DNA of 64,000 nucleotides from Artocarpus heterophyllus (Eukaryota; Streptophyta; Magnoliopsida; Rosales; Moraceae), in NCBI GenBank assembly GCA_025403435.1, contig CM046332.1, positions 3,917,596-3,981,595 of the forward strand, written 5' to 3'. A program made the position numbers and the translations under genes. The notes beneath the pieces were generated by a model. That model had not been told where the DNA came from, searched no databases, and was given only the letters and a program-made list of their open reading frames with translations. Positions 23,708 to 35,302 of the stretch are shown here, one piece after another (positions within the stretch are counted from its first letter, which is position 1; each line of letters begins with the position of its first letter).

Positions 23708-24298
23708 CTAAGTGAGTAAATACTGCAAATTTCGCATCCCCATAGCTTCCACATGCCTTTCGAAGACTCTCCCAGAAAGTGTCTTCGTAAATGGATCAGC
23801 TAAATTGTCCTCTGACGCGATCTTGCACACCGTGACATGCCCGCTCTCAACGAAGTCCTTTATCACATGATACTTCCGATCAATATGCTTACTCTTCTTG
23901 TGAAATCTTGGTTCCTTAGCATTAGCTACCGCCGCACTGTTATCACAGTACAGTGATACTGCTTTATCCACACCAGGAACTACCTCAAGATCCCCAAGGA
24001 ACTTGCGGAGCCACACTGCTTCTTTCGAAGCATCACTAGCCGCCACATACTCGGCCTCCATCGTTGAATCCGAAGTGCAATCTTGCTTTGCACTTCTCCA
24101 ACTGATGGCACCGCCACCCAGAGTAAACACAAACCCCGATGTCGATTTCCTAGAATCCAGGCAGGATTGAAAATCCGAATCAGTGTATCCTAGAGGAGTT
24201 AAATCCTCACCCGAATACACAAGCATATACCCTCGAGTCCTTCTCAGGTACTTGAAAATATGCTTTACCGCAACCCAATGGTTCGGTCCTGGATCCGC
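23708..24298 (-). pseudogene. RNase H domain of element B, downstream of amber codon
   Basis: In the same frame as the upstream gag-pol but after TAG (24299-24301), this encodes the last 196 residues. They comprise a short RT tail (ADPGPNHW), then RNase H with TDSDFQS, MEAEYVAASDAS, LYCDNSAAV and KHIDRKYHVIKDFV, and the stop at 23708. In element A the amber position is CAG (Gln), so a single C-to-T change truncates the polyprotein. The domain residues themselves look intact. A translated product would need readthrough or an internal start, for which there is no evidence. Confidence 0.92.
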
Positions 24299-27200
24299 CT
24301 AAAATCGACTCACAATCCCGACCGCATAGCTAATATCCGGTCGAGTGCAAAGCATGGCATACATGAGACTACCCACTGCCGAAGCATAAGGTACCTTCTT
24401 CATGTATTCTCTTTCTTCATAAGACTTTGGAGAGTCTTTCTTAGAAAGAGTAATTCCAGACCTAGATGGTTGCCCACCTTTCTTGGAATCCTGCATTGCA
24501 AACCTCCTGAGAATTTTATCTATGTAGCCGGCCTGTGACAAAGCTATCATTTTGTTCTTCCTATCCCGAAAGATCTGGATACCGAGAACAAAATTAGCCT
24601 CACCCAAGTCCTTCATGTCAAACTGCTTGGTCAACCATAATTTGACCGATGACAACGCCCCATCGTCATTGCCAATTAGCAGAATGTCATCTACATAGAG
24701 TAGTAGAAAAACCACCTTCCCATTCTTAATGTGTTTGTAAACACATGGTTCATCCACATTTTGTGAGAACCCATAAGTCTTGATCACTTGATCAAATCTT
24801 ATGTTCCAAGAACGAGAAGCCTGCTTAAGTCCATAAATTGACTTTAGCAGCTTACAAACCTTACCCTCTTGACCCGCGACCTTGAACCCGTCTGGTTGTT
24901 CCATATAAATGGACTCATCAAGATAGCCATTCAGAAAAGCCGTCTTGACATCCATCTGCCAAATCTCGTAGTCGAGAGCGGTAGCTATGGACAAGAGAAT
25001 CCGGATGGACTTAAGCATGGCTACAGGCGAAAAGGTTTCCTCATAATCGATTCCTTCCTTTTGCGTATAACCCTTAGCTACCAGTCTAGCCTTAAAGGTT
25101 TCGACCTTTCCATCCACTCCTCTTTTCCTCTTGTAGATCCACTTACTCCCTATGGGTTTTACCCCTTCGGGAAGATCCACAAGCTCCCAGACCCGATTAC
25201 TCTCCATAGACTTCATCTCAATGTTCATGGCCTCTGTCCAGAGTCTTGAATCAACATCCTCCATAGCTTCTGCGTAAGTATAAGGATCCCTGTCATGTTC
25301 ATCCGGTTCAGCCAAAAAGACCTCCCCATTGAACATATACCTCTCAGGTTGACGCCCGATCCTCCCACTACGCCGAAGCCCCTGAGGTTGTTGTTCAGGT
25401 TTGTTTGGTTTTTCTACACCGATCGGAATGGTTTCGTTCGGAACCTCCGGAGTAAACGGATTACCCCTCAACTCCTCAAGCACCACTTTGCTTTGAGGTT
25501 TAAAGTCGTTCATGTAACTCTCCTCAAGGAAAGTTGCATTAGTTGAAACCACGACTTTATTTTCCTTTGGGTTATAAAAATAACCCCCTTTAGTCCCTTT
25601 TGGATATCCTACAAACACGCAAACTTCTGAACGTGCTTCCAACTTATTCGGATCCTTAAACAGGACATGAGCTGGACATCCCCATATGCGAATATGGTTT
25701 AAGGATGTCTTCTGTCTTGTCCACAACTCGTGAGGAGTTTTAGGGACCGATTTTGAAGGCACATTGTTCAAAAGATAACATGCGGTTTGTAGTGCATATC
25801 CCCAAAAGGATAAAGGCAATGATGAATAACTCATCATGGACCGAATCATGTCCAACAAAGTCCTATTCCTTCTCTCTGCTATGCCATTCTGCTGCGGAGT
25901 ACCCGGCGCAGTCAAATGGGATAAAATCCCATTCTCTAACAAGTGTCCCAAGAACTCATCAGAAAGGTATTCCCCACCTCGATCAGATCGAAGTGCCTTT
26001 ATGGGTCTACCCAATTGCTTTTCCACTTCAGCCCGAAACTCCCTGAACTTATCATAAGTTTCGCTTTTGTGGTGCATTAGGTACACATACCCATATCTTG
26101 AGTAATCGTCAATAAAAGTAACGAAGTACTCATACCCTCCTCGTGCCCGGATGTTCATCGGTCCGCAAACATCACTATGCACAAGTTCTAGAACCCCTTC
26201 GGCCCTATTGCCCTTAGACCCGTATGGTCTTTTGGTCATTTTACCCTCCAAACAAGAATCACATTGAGGTATAGATTCCACCTTTAAGTGACTTAAAGGT
26301 CCATCCCTTACCAACCTTTGAATCCTATTTAGGTTAATATGGCCAAGGCGCAAATGCCAAAGATAAGTCTTATTAGAGTGAGAAGTTTTAAGTCTTTTTG
26401 AGTCATTATCATTTATCTCAGCATTAAGCAATAGGTCCATCTTAGGTTTGATAAAATATAGATCATTTTGCATCCATCCAGAACAGATAAAAGATTTGTT
26501 TTTACGAATCACCACTTTTTCATTAAAAGATACCACGTAGGAGTCTTTAAATAAAGAAGATACAGAAATTAAATTCCTTTTAAATTTAGGAACATAAAAA
26601 CAATCTCGCAAAATTAAACTCCTATAATTATCAAAATAAAGATGGACATCTCCCACTGCTTCCGCTGAGACCAAGGATCCATCGCCCATCCAAAGCGTTA
26701 AGTCTTCACGAAGTAGACTTCTCGTTTCTTTGAATCCCTGCAGAGAAACACAAACATGATTAGTTGCACCGGAATCTATGACCCAAATGTCACTGGATTC
26801 CTCAACCAAACAAGTTTCTAAATATAGAAGATCACACCTACCTCCCTTGGAAAGGAAGTCCTTGCAATGCTTCTTTATATGCCCGACCTTACCACAAAAG
26901 AAGCACTTAAGCTTCTTTGGGTTCTTCTTCTTCTTCTTCTTGCTCTTGGTAGCAATAGGAATAGAAGACTTCCCACTTTTGGCCCGTTGCTTCTTTCCAT
27001 TCCCAGAGTTAGGATTGGAACCAGAAGTAGCTACCATATTGGCCTCTCCACCAGCAGGAGACTCCCTGATCAGCAGTTCAAACTCTTGTAACTGTTTCAT
27101 CAGTTCTGTCAAGGTCATATCCCGTCTATTGCTTATATTAAAAGTAGCTCTAAACGGAATAAATTCCTTAGACAGAGTCTCATAGACCATAGTCATCTGA

Positions 27201-27661
27201 GTTTCAGCATCGATGTCGGCTCCATTGGTTTGAGCCTCAGCGAGGTAACCCATGACCAACATCATGTGCTCCTTTACAGATGTCCCCGGTCTCTGTCTAC
27301 AGTTTAAGAGTTTTCGAAGCGCCCCTTGCCGCTTTGTTATGGCTTGGCCTCCAAACATGTCCTCAAGATTATCCAAGATCTGCTTCGCAGTCTCATAATC
27401 CTGATGTTGAGCCTGCAGCACGTTATTCATGCTAGCCATAACATAGCAGCGGGCCTGATCATTAGCATCTTTCCAGCGGTCATACGCTTGGAATTGCTCA
27501 TTACTTGAGTCTCCCGTAGGCTCGGGAGGACAAGAAGTTGTCAGAACATATTTCAGTTTCTCAAAGGAAAGGACGATGTCCAGGTTCCGTTTCCAATCAT
27601 TATAGTTCTCACCGGTTAATTGGTTTTTGTCAAGTATCGATGATAAAGCGTTTTTAGACAT
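24299..27661 (-). CDS. Ty1/copia gag-protease-integrase-RT polyprotein (element B)
   Basis: The start is taken at the Met of [14 protein letters not shown], the usual copia gag N-terminus. The open frame extends 24 residues further upstream but that part is leader. Domains by residue: gag about 1-230; Lys-rich linker; CCHC zinc knuckle C253-C256-H261-C266; protease active site D296-S-G; GAG-pre-integrase HHCC (H436, H441, C467, C470); integrase D497, D560, E596 with [12 protein letters not shown] with [10 protein letters not shown] at about 903 and YVDD at 989-992. It ends at residue 1120, before an amber codon that cuts off RNase H. It would make virus-like particles and copy element RNA in the cytoplasm, with integration in the nucleus. 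Without RNase H in cis it would be defective unless complemented. Confidence 0.96.
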   Translation of the reverse strand: MSKNALSSILDKNQLTGENYNDWKRNLDIVLSFEKLKYVLTTSCPPEPTGDSSNEQFQAYDRWKDANDQARCYVMASMNNVLQAQHQDYETAKQILDNLEDMFGGQAITKRQGALRKLLNCRQRPGTSVKEHMMLVMGYLAEAQTNGADIDAETQMTMVYETLSKEFIPFRATFNISNRRDMTLTELMKQLQEFELLIRESPAGGEANMVATSGSNPNSGNGKKQRAKSGKSSIPIATKSKKKKKKNPKKLKCFFCGKVGHIKKHCKDFLSKGGRCDLLYLETCLVEESSDIWVIDSGATNHVCVSLQGFKETRSLLREDLTLWMGDGSLVSAEAVGDVHLYFDNYRSLILRDCFYVPKFKRNLISVSSLFKDSYVVSFNEKVVIRKNKSFICSGWMQNDLYFIKPKMDLLLNAEINDNDSKRLKTSHSNKTYLWHLRLGHINLNRIQRLVRDGPLSHLKVESIPQCDSCLEGKMTKRPYGSKGNRAEGVLELVHSDVCGPMNIRARGGYEYFVTFIDDYSRYGYVYLMHHKSETYDKFREFRAEVEKQLGRPIKALRSDRGGEYLSDEFLGHLLENGILSHLTAPGTPQQNGIAERRNRTLLDMIRSMMSYSSLPLSFWGYALQTACYLLNNVPSKSVPKTPHELWTRQKTSLNHIRIWGCPAHVLFKDPNKLEARSEVCVFVGYPKGTKGGYFYNPKENKVVVSTNATFLEESYMNDFKPQSKVVLEELRGNPFTPEVPNETIPIGVEKPNKPEQQPQGLRRSGRIGRQPERYMFNGEVFLAEPDEHDRDPYTYAEAMEDVDSRLWTEAMNIEMKSMESNRVWELVDLPEGVKPIGSKWIYKRKRGVDGKVETFKARLVAKGYTQKEGIDYEETFSPVAMLKSIRILLSIATALDYEIWQMDVKTAFLNGYLDESIYMEQPDGFKVAGQEGKVCKLLKSIYGLKQASRSWNIRFDQVIKTYGFSQNVDEPCVYKHIKNGKVVFLLLYVDDILLIGNDDGALSSVKLWLTKQFDMKDLGEANFVLGIQIFRDRKNKMIALSQAGYIDKILRRFAMQDSKKGGQPSRSGITLSKKDSPKSYEEREYMKKVPYASAVGSLMYAMLCTRPDISYAVGIVSRF

Positions 27662-27812
27662 TTTCAATCTACAATAAAGAATCATATACCAAACATAAGC
27701 AAACATATATAATAATTTAGTAAGATAACACAATCATGTAAAATCATACAAATGTGTTTATGTGTCAAAACCTTGAAAATATCACAACCTTACAACGATA
27801 ATTCCCAACTCA

Positions 27813-28140
27813 GAATTCAACAAGCTCCTAGGGGAGTCATGCCAAATTCAATCAGGAACACGGATCCCCTCCTGATTAATATATGCCATCCAGGACCCGT
27901 ATGATCCAGCATATACTAATAATCGTTTCTTTGGCCATTAATTTTATTAACAGAGCTCCTAGGGGAGGTTAATAATAAAATTAACGTGAGTGTATAACCA
28001 CCGTTTTAATATTTTATCCATGATTTATAATCACCACCTAGGGGTGTGCAACCATAAATCATACTAAAATACCTTATCCTTTCAGAGATCCAATCTGGTA
28101 CATGATAGAAATCCCTTCCTAGGGGTTGGGACCATCATGT
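27813..28140 (-). promoter_or_regulatory. row of six hairpins in the RNA leader, CCTA loops
   Basis: Inverted repeats follow one another about 50-80 bp apart: 27813-27817/27845-27849, 27851-27857/27870-27876 (ATCAGGA/TCCTGAT), 27880-27886/27909-27915 (TATATGC/GCATATA), 27938-27951/27968-27984 (14 bp with a 3-nt bulge), 28020-28028/28054-28062 (ATGATTTAT/ATAAATCAT) and 28100-28106/28134-28140 (ACATGAT/ATCATGT). Four of them enclose CCTAGGGG (27827, 27958, 28037, 28118). On the transcript strand these form inner stems CTCC-CCTA-GGAG (twice), CACC-CCTA-GGTG and CC-CCTA-GG with an outer TCCC/GGGA. The change CTCC/GGAG to CACC/GGTG keeps pairing. An RNA packaging or translation role is inferred. 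Confidence 0.7.
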
Positions 28141-28631
28141 TCTTCCTATGGAGCAACGATGGAGGCCTTAGGTTCTCTCTTCGAAAACCTTCTCCCACTC
28201 AATCTTTTGAAGTCAAGGTTTTATTTTGAAATTATGCATGAACAAATTTAATATGAGCGGCACTCCCTATTCTATATGACATGTTATCAATATACATGGT
28301 AAATCATATTATAATGCAGACAAGCAAAGCAATCAAGCAAAGCTACAAGCATAATAATAATAATAACCGTAATATTATGGTTCCACCCTAGAGAATAGAA
28401 AAACTAAGATTACAAGAGAATAATCGAGACATTTATCGATTCTTCATCCTTGAATCCTCAAGCCGTATCCTTCTTCATGTAATATCCATCTTCAAGTCCT
28501 CAATCCCGTATGAATCGAACACTTCATATTTCCGATCATATCCAAATTTAATGTTTCTCAGAATCGTCCCAAAAATAAAATTAAAACTGCACCAAAAAAT
28601 CGCACCTTTTTCTGGACACCTGGCAGCTCTC

Positions 28632-28816
28632 GGTCGGCAGGCCGATCTGGGTGATCGGCCTACCGATCATGGAGGTTCGGCCTGCCGAACATGAAGGTTC
28701 GGCCTGCCGGTAGAGCACCAAAATTTCTGCCCCACTGTCGGCCTGCTGGACCGTACGTCCGGCCTGCCGATCTGTGACCTTCGGCCTGCCGAACTGTGAG
28801 GTCCGGCATGCCGACC
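28632..28816. repeat. eight-copy TCGGC-NN-GCCGA palindrome cluster in leader
   Basis: Eight imperfect copies (for example TCGGCAGGCCGA, TTCGGCCTGCCGAA, TCCGGCATGCCGA) lie 15-30 bp apart in a GC-rich island within AT-rich leader. The same motif clusters upstream of the TATA box in the LTRs of this family. Each copy could form a small hairpin in RNA or a dyad protein site in DNA, and the island is rich in CG and CHG methylation sites. Confidence 0.85.
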
Positions 28817-29310
28817 GAGCAGAAAACCCTCAATCCATAAAATACAATTTTAATGCAATTCATCAATTTTATTTTCAACAATTCAAAAACATAAAATTAG
28901 AGACTCATGAAATGCCTGGAGGCGCCATCATCAATCTATAAGTTCCGACTTCTCGTTCCGTCTTCTCCGAATAATTATTTAATTACAAAATTCTTACAAA
29001 TTAAAAATTAAATAATAATTCCTAGACGGAGATGATAGTCCGCCATCTAATTACATGAAAAAACTTAGATACACATTTTAACCTCTAAGGAACCATAACC
29101 GGTATTAATTAATTAATAAATAATTAAACAACAATTTAATCAACCATAATTATTAATAAACATTCACCATATAATCCATGACAACATATATATTATATAG
29201 AAACCTAGAGTGCCATCTCTCTATAAAATTTAATTCAAGCATTGGAGAGATTAAGATCACAAAATTTATGCATATAACATGATCACAAACTTGCAAATTT
29301 ATGTAAAAAC

Positions 29311-29326
29311 CTCGGCTCTGATACCA
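29311..29326 (-). other. tRNA-Met-like primer binding site (element B)
   Basis: On the minus strand this reads TGGTATCAGAGCCGAG, two bases after the 5' LTR end. It is the standard initiator-tRNA-Met-type site of plant copia elements. Confidence 0.9.
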
Positions 29327-29328
29327 AT

Positions 29329-31364
29329 TGTTGGAAACAAAGTGCGCAGCGGAATTTTAAAAATTTTTCATCAGAGTAATTTCCAAAACACAAGTTTGAC
29401 ATGTTATATGTATAAATTAAACAGATCTTACTAACCTCAGTATGCCGAAGAACCTCCGCGACCTGTGTAGAGAAGTAACGTTCCAGAAGAGCCTCAACCA
29501 ACTGGTCTTCTTTGCTATTCTCTATCCACAACCGGAGTGAGTGTGGGCTCACACGTACAGCTCTTCCACCGGTGACTCTCCTTCCAACCAATAGAGAGAA
29601 CCCAAAGCTAGTGTTCGTGATTTGTGAACAAAAGCTCTCAGGGAGTTTTCAGATGCTCACTAGAAGAGTATCACTCTTAATCTCTCAAATTGATCTGAGT
29701 AAATCATTAGACTCACTCCCTTTTTATACCTATTGGTCCTTGGGGTCAGTCCATATCAGATTAGGTCTCAAAAATCGAAACAGAATCAAGTTCGGATCAA
29801 TATCTTATAAGATACGCGTGAAAAACGCGTAATCTTAACTGTCGCGGTCGGCATGCCGAACTGTGTGATAGGCAGGCCGAACTGGCCAGTTCGGCAGGCC
29901 GAACTTTCTGATAGGCAGGCCGAACTGCTGAGAAAAAATCTCCGTGAATCTTTTATTTTCCACCCGAGATTCTAAAGGATAAAGTCTCAGTTTTGATTCA
30001 AATAGCCCAATAGAAAAGATATCTAATCAAAACAAACTTTATCAAGATAATCTCTAAGAAAATAAATCAATTCACAATAATTCTACAAATTTATCTTGTT
30101 CTAATTGTCCAAAATTAAAACAACCGATAAACAGACAAGAATTATCCGAACGCCATAATTCAACAAGTTCATCTTGAACTAATTTCTTACATAATTAATT
30201 CAACCGATAAACAGACATGAATTATTTGATTCTTATAAATTTTAAACCAATCTGATAAATCCCACATAAGTCACCAATTATTGGAAAAGCACGCCGTGTC
30301 GTTACAGGATTTTGTGAGCTAGCAAAGGGGACCAAAATGGACCTATAAAGTTCAAGCTCATGATAAATATGAAACCCAATATCCCAGATATACATTTCAC
30401 AATTATCAACTCCAACGCTACTCCACTAAAAGCTTGGAGCTGCACTCTCGAACTTTATAGAATTACGAAGCTCGTGTAGCTAAGTCTCCATGACATATCA
30501 GAGTGTATCGCATCCCCATATGATCATCCATAATCGGCTTAAGGACAAGTTCCGTCTTACCTTCCCGATTATTTTTATCTTACGTTCCATTGTCTCACCA
30601 TTAGAAAACTTACCATCCAAAGATAGTATACCATTCGGTTACACCTATGTATCCAAATGGTTGAGCGCTCCAGTTTTCCAATTACAGGACAACGCATATA
30701 AGAGGATATCATTACTCCTAAAGAGGAGCTATGGATTCCATATCTATGAATAACAAGTCTACGCTACCAAGAGTCATGCCTCCAACGTACCGGCATGCAT
30801 GCCACTATAGAGATGTGGGAGTCACCCATTGGTACATCAAAAGACACAAGTCGAGACAACGGGCCCATTATTCATCTCAGGATTAAGATACAATACAAAT
30901 GATTGTCTAAAGTGAATCGATTTGCCAAGACAGAATTATTAATCCAAATCAATTCACTTTATGTCCCGATCCAACACATCGTCACCTATGACAACGCGCC
31001 AATGTTTCTATTCACGGAGTACCAACTCCGATGGCCAAGACAAACCATCTCCCAAAAGGGATATAGACAACATAACAATCTTTACATGAATAAAGCTGCC
31101 CAACTTTATTCCCTCGATTGCGGATCATATATTTTAGACCATCACCTTAAGAGTCGTGTCTACCGCATAATCATCCCATCATATGCCCAACTCTTAAGGT
31201 TTAGACTGACAGTCTCAGACTACTGTTTGCTTATCATACATTCAACAAATATGAACGTAAAGAGGACAATATTTGGTATATATAAATGAATAAATTCTTT
31301 ATTGATAAAAATGTCTCCAAAAACGTATTACATTTTTACTCCTTTAGAGCATACATGTCTAACA
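29329..31364 (-). repeat. 5' LTR of element B
   Basis: 2036 bp, bounded by TGTTGG on the left and CTAACA on the right, followed by the target duplication ATCGT. It contains the palindrome cluster at 29847-29929 and two 80-bp tandem copies around the CCGATAAACAGACA phrase. It drives transcription leftward. Confidence 0.95.
29721..29728 (-). promoter_or_regulatory. TATA box in 5' LTR of element B
   Basis: TATAAAAA on the minus strand, at the same relative place as in LTRs A and C. It is preceded upstream by the palindrome cluster. Genomic RNA should start near 29690-29700. Confidence 0.75.
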
Positions 31365-31882
31365 ATCGTGACACATGTATGTAAGTAATTGATGCTTGCA
31401 TTTTCTCAAGGAAAGGTTATGATAATAGTATGAACATAAGATTTTGTGTAGAGTAAGTAATGGTTAATTAGATCGAGAGATGATCCAATCATTGTGTCCG
31501 ATGACACTCTTGTAGTCGATCTTATGGCCAAGAGTAGAGGGCTATCTATTGGGGTGTGATTTGGTTAGACCCATATCATGAAGTGACAACCTAGCATGAG
31601 AAGCCTAGCCCAAGGTTAGAATGAATGAAGTCTAATAATGGTGATCAATTTGAGTTTACTAATACCATTAGGTTTGTCAGTTCATTGTTTGTTCAGTCTA
31701 TGAGATTGATCAACTTGATTCGATGTAAGGTTTTGTTTAGCCTTCATTGAAAATCTAACAAGTATGGGTTCATTTGGATCGACGAAATGGATTCAAGCTT
31801 GAATGCTGCAGGGAAACATCCATTAAACCATAAAGGACAGCATGGGGTTGTGGTCTGAGATTCATGCTGAATTGGAGACTAA
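31365..31882. other. intergenic right flank of element B
   Basis: It starts with the right target duplication ATCGT (31365-31369) and continues the sequence interrupted at 21659. No coding or structural signal was recognised. Confidence 0.55.
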
Positions 31883-32892
31883 TGTAACGCCCGTCTAACA
31901 TAATCCTAAAAGACTCATCTAATTACATTAAGTAGTGAAACATATTACCTTTTTACTTATGTAAATCTTAATATGTCATTCAAGATGATTATAAAAATAT
32001 GGGTAAATTTGGACTTTTAAAAAGTTTTAACTAGTAAGGGTATCAAAAAATATGTAATACACACCAAATGGCTAGCCAAATATATAAAATATAATATATC
32101 TCTCAAAAAAAGGCTCAGCCATGTACTATATATAATATTGATGGCTTGCCAAAATGCATATACAATAAAACCACAAAATAACAAGTTCGTTAGTCCTTGT
32201 ACGTTAGCCTTGAGCATCAGGAGTGTGCTAGCCAACCATCTAGTCCTTAGCTAATGTTGGCACGTCCCCTCATCTACATCACCATAAACATGAGTGAGCT
32301 AATGCCTAGTAAGTAGAATTATGTAAGCATGAGTATCATTTGAATGAATGAGCTCAATTAATATATGTTTACTCTTTAACTTTTCACTTTATCATCCTTT
32401 CATTTCATTTATGTTTCATTGTATTTTTTGTATTCTTAACATAGTGTGCACACTATTTAGTGTTTCTTCGAGGGGAAGTATTACACTCTAGATGCTTAAA
32501 TCATTAGCGTCCCAAACTCTTAACATCTCATATAGCATCCCAAATGCCTAATCATTGCATCTCCAATGCTTAAAAGTTTCACATGGCATCCCAAATGCCT
32601 AGTCATTGAGTCCTTGGTGCTTAAAAGTTTCACATCATTGTGTCCCAGATGTTTGGAGTCCTGTCACAGCTCACCAATGTAATTAGTTTCACATTTTTCA
32701 TAATTATTTTACATGTTGACATATATTTGAAATCACAACAAGGATGGTGATACAGGTGAGATTTTACTTACATGACTCAATGAGACTATTACTAAAGCTT
32801 TTGTGAGGTCCAGTACTTCACACCTCTGAAAGATTGAAAATTTCTACTTACATAATTAGCAATCTGACAATAACTAATAATGAAACGTTACA
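31883..32892 (+). repeat. Ty3-like LTR with TGTAACG/CGTTACA termini
   Basis: The element begins TGTAACGCCCG and ends AAACGTTACA, giving a perfect 7-bp inverted terminal match typical of Tekay/Reina-like Ty3 LTRs. The flanks ACTAA and GAGCT do not match, so it may be a recombined or truncated copy. The orientation is assumed from the TGTAACGCCCG end. No internal region flanks it. Confidence 0.55.
32505..32660 (+). repeat. internal direct repeats of Ty3-like LTR
   Basis: The phrase GCATCCCAAATGCCTA and the following CCAATGCTTAAAAGTTTCAC alternate about 65 bp apart (for example near 32532 and 32585, 32563 and 32612). Such short iterated units are frequent in Ty3 LTRs. Confidence 0.65.
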
Positions 32893-33169
32893 GAGCTCAT
32901 TTCCTATCTTAAGTATTTATTCTAAGTCTAATCCTTGTAATTAGCTTCACTTTAACCTCTTAAATTAAAAAATATCTCAAAATTAAACTTTAATTGAATT
33001 CATGGTTTGAAAAACACTAAAAAACAAATTCCAAGGGCCTGAAAAGCCTTCATTAGGCCATTTGGCCTAGTCTGGCTGAGGACTGGCCAAGGGCCGGGTG
33101 AGGCAGCCCTGCCCATGTAGATGGAGTGCCCTTATAGGCTACATGTAGATGCTGTGTGTGGCCAGCCAA

Positions 33170-35091
33170 CGTGGCGGGAACCATTTCAACCTCCTCTTGG
33201 GCTCGACAGGTGAACAAAAGATGGTTGCCAAGAGATCATCGTTACTGCAAACAAAAGAAAGCCTTTTGATGGCAACGGCAAAGCAAGAGACCCTTGTCAT
33301 CCTTTGACAGGTGAACAAATATTTGAAATAGTAAAAAATATAAGTGCCGTATTTGGAAAGAGAAAGCGAGGTAAAGACGAGGTACTGATTGATGGAAAAA
33401 AAGATCAATCTTTTTTGATCTACCATACTAGAACACACTTTTTATGCGTCATTGCTTGGGCGTTATGCATATTGAGAAAAATGTTTATGAATCCATAGTC
33501 GGCATGTTGCTTGACATTCCAGGCAAGACTACGAATGGTGAAAAGGCCTGATTAGATCTCATGGAAATGGAGATCAGGCCTAATTTGTTTCCCAAGAAAA
33601 GAGGGAACCACACTTACTTACCTCCGGTGAAGCACACGTTATCAAGAGTGGAAAAGAGAAAGCTTTATGAATGGCTTGCTTTGTTGAAAGTGTTGGATAG
33701 GTATTCTTCGAACTTTAAAAAGATGGTGTCAGTGAAGGATTTGAAACTTATTGGCATGAAAACACACGATTGTCATGTGTTGATGTAGCAATTACTACCA
33801 CTTGCTTTGCGGGAATTCTAACAAAGGAAGTGAGATTTGCAATTACCAAGTTGTGCTCGTTCTTCAATTCAATATGCTCTAAGTTAAGTGATCCACTTAT
33901 GCTAGATTCATTGCAATTGGAGTTGGTGCAAACCATATGCATGCTTGAGAAGTATTTTCCATCGGCATTTTTTGACATCATGATTCATCTAACGGTGCAC
34001 TTAGTACGTGAAGTTAAGTTATGTGGACTAGTGTATTTGAGATGGATGTACCCATTTGAAAAATATATGAAGGTTTTGAAGGGTTATGTAAAGAATCAAA
34101 ATCAGTCAGAGGGATGTATCGTAGAAAGTTACATAGCTAAGGAATCAATTGAATTTTGCTCCAAGTACCTATTTAATGCCACGCAATTAGGGTGCCAAAG
34201 AGTATAAACACTGAGGCGAGGGGACTATCTACTGGCAATCCTTCCTCAACAAATCGAGAGGAGTAGGAGCAAGCTTGTCTGTATGTCTTGCACAATGCTA
34301 ATGAAGTGGAGCCTTTCATTGAGGTGCACATGAATAAATTAAAAAAAAAAAACCCAAAAAGAGTAAGAATTGAGATGTGGTTGCAAGATGAACACAACCG
34401 GACCTTTCGGTTGTAGATTAGAGCATACATATATGGCAAGTGCTTCGCATCACAAGATGGAGGCATGTCATAGGACTTGAAGAACCTAGCTAGAGGACCA
34501 TCGTCGACAGTTTCAAGGTATACACCATATTCCATAAATAGTTACGCTTTCTACACTCACAAAAGAGATGAGAAGCATCCTGTCTAGAATAGCGGTGTGA
34601 CTCTTTGTGCCGAGGCTATGCATATTGCCTCTAGCAAGGACAAGAATCCGGTATATGGAACCATGAACTACTTTGGTTTCATTAAAGATATTTGGGAACT
34701 TGATTATGGGGGATTGTGCATAGCACTTTTTAAGTGCAAGTGGGCCGACATTAACTATGTTAAGAATGATAATGACGGCATCACAGTTGTTGACTTTAGA
34801 AGATTGGGATACAAGAATGATCACCTCATTATGGCATCACAACCAATTCAAGTTTTTAATACTATGGATCCTCAAGACATGGAGTTGTCTCTAGTCGCCC
34901 CGATGAAGCCAAGAATAGTTATTGACGGTGAACAAGTTGTCAAAGATTGCATGAACATCCCTCCATTCACAAAGGGATTGCCACCGGTTGAAGAGATAGA
35001 TGATTTTGAAGATGACATTTTGCACTTGCTTTGTGAAGATGTGGAATGGATATGTATTGAGGAACCAATGAAAAAAAAGAGAAAAAAATGA
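33170..35091 (+). pseudogene. CACTA TNP2-type transposase relic (Transposase_21, DUF4218, DUF4216)
   Basis: Broken plus-strand segments read in order as a CACTA transposase. First come the end of the TNP2 domain (RWLPRDHRYCKQKKAF, PLTGEQIFEIVKN, then VMHIEKNVYESIVGMLLD) and RPNLFPKKRG with YLPPVKHTLSR. Next are DUF4218 (VRFAITKLCSFFNSICSK, YLRWMYPFEKYMKVLKGYV) and a linker with LARGPSS. Last is DUF4216 (YGTMNYFGFIKDIWELDYGG, TVVDFRRLGYKNDHLIMASQ), ending in a basic tail KKKRKK. At least four frameshifts and stops interrupt it, including TAG at 33786 where the family has Gln (LMQQLLP). The N-terminal half of TNP2 is missing. It sits just left of a palindrome array typical of CACTA subterminal regions. 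Confidence 0.93.
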
Positions 35092-35302
35092 GCATCTATA
35101 AACCAAGTTAAGCTAATTTATTTTAATATGTGTCTTTGTTTCATTTTTCATCTTTTTTTAATGGGATATTTATTTATAGTTATATTTGTGATGAAAACAG
35201 CGAAAAAGTATACATTCTAGGCCATTGGATGCTTAACACACTAGGCTGGCCACCTTGGGCAGAAGAGAAAAACATATATAAGTATTAATTTTGATCCTTT
35301 TT

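Larger units (their letters stand above)
27662..29310 (-). other. untranslated leader of element B
   Basis: This 1.65-kb non-coding leader lies between the primer binding site and gag. It contains two unusual blocks described separately: a palindrome cluster (28632-28816) and a hairpin series close to gag (27813-28140). Short frames in it overlap the palindromes and look fortuitous. Leaders of retrotransposon RNAs usually carry packaging and dimerisation signals. Confidence 0.8.
21660..31364 (-). mobile_element. complete Ty1/copia element B (9705 bp), TSD ATCGT
   Basis: This element has two LTRs (2034 and 2036 bp), a tRNA-Met-like primer binding site, a 1.65-kb leader, one gag-pol frame and a polypurine tract, all in the expected order on the minus strand. 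The flanks ATCGT at 21655-21659 and 31365-31369 match exactly. By-eye comparison of the two LTRs finds about 14 substitutions and two one-base indels, roughly 0.7 percent, so the insertion is recent. The polyprotein retains all visible catalytic motifs but has one amber codon before RNase H. Element A and solo LTR C belong to the same family. Confidence 0.97.

Noticed and set aside
24296..24304. Programmed readthrough of the amber codon in element B
   Set aside because: Element A has CAG at the same position and the context (TTT TAG GCG) lacks a known readthrough motif, so a point mutation is simpler.
24869..26057. Plus-strand ORFs opposite the copia polyprotein
   Set aside because: They are shadow frames of the real minus-strand coding sequence.
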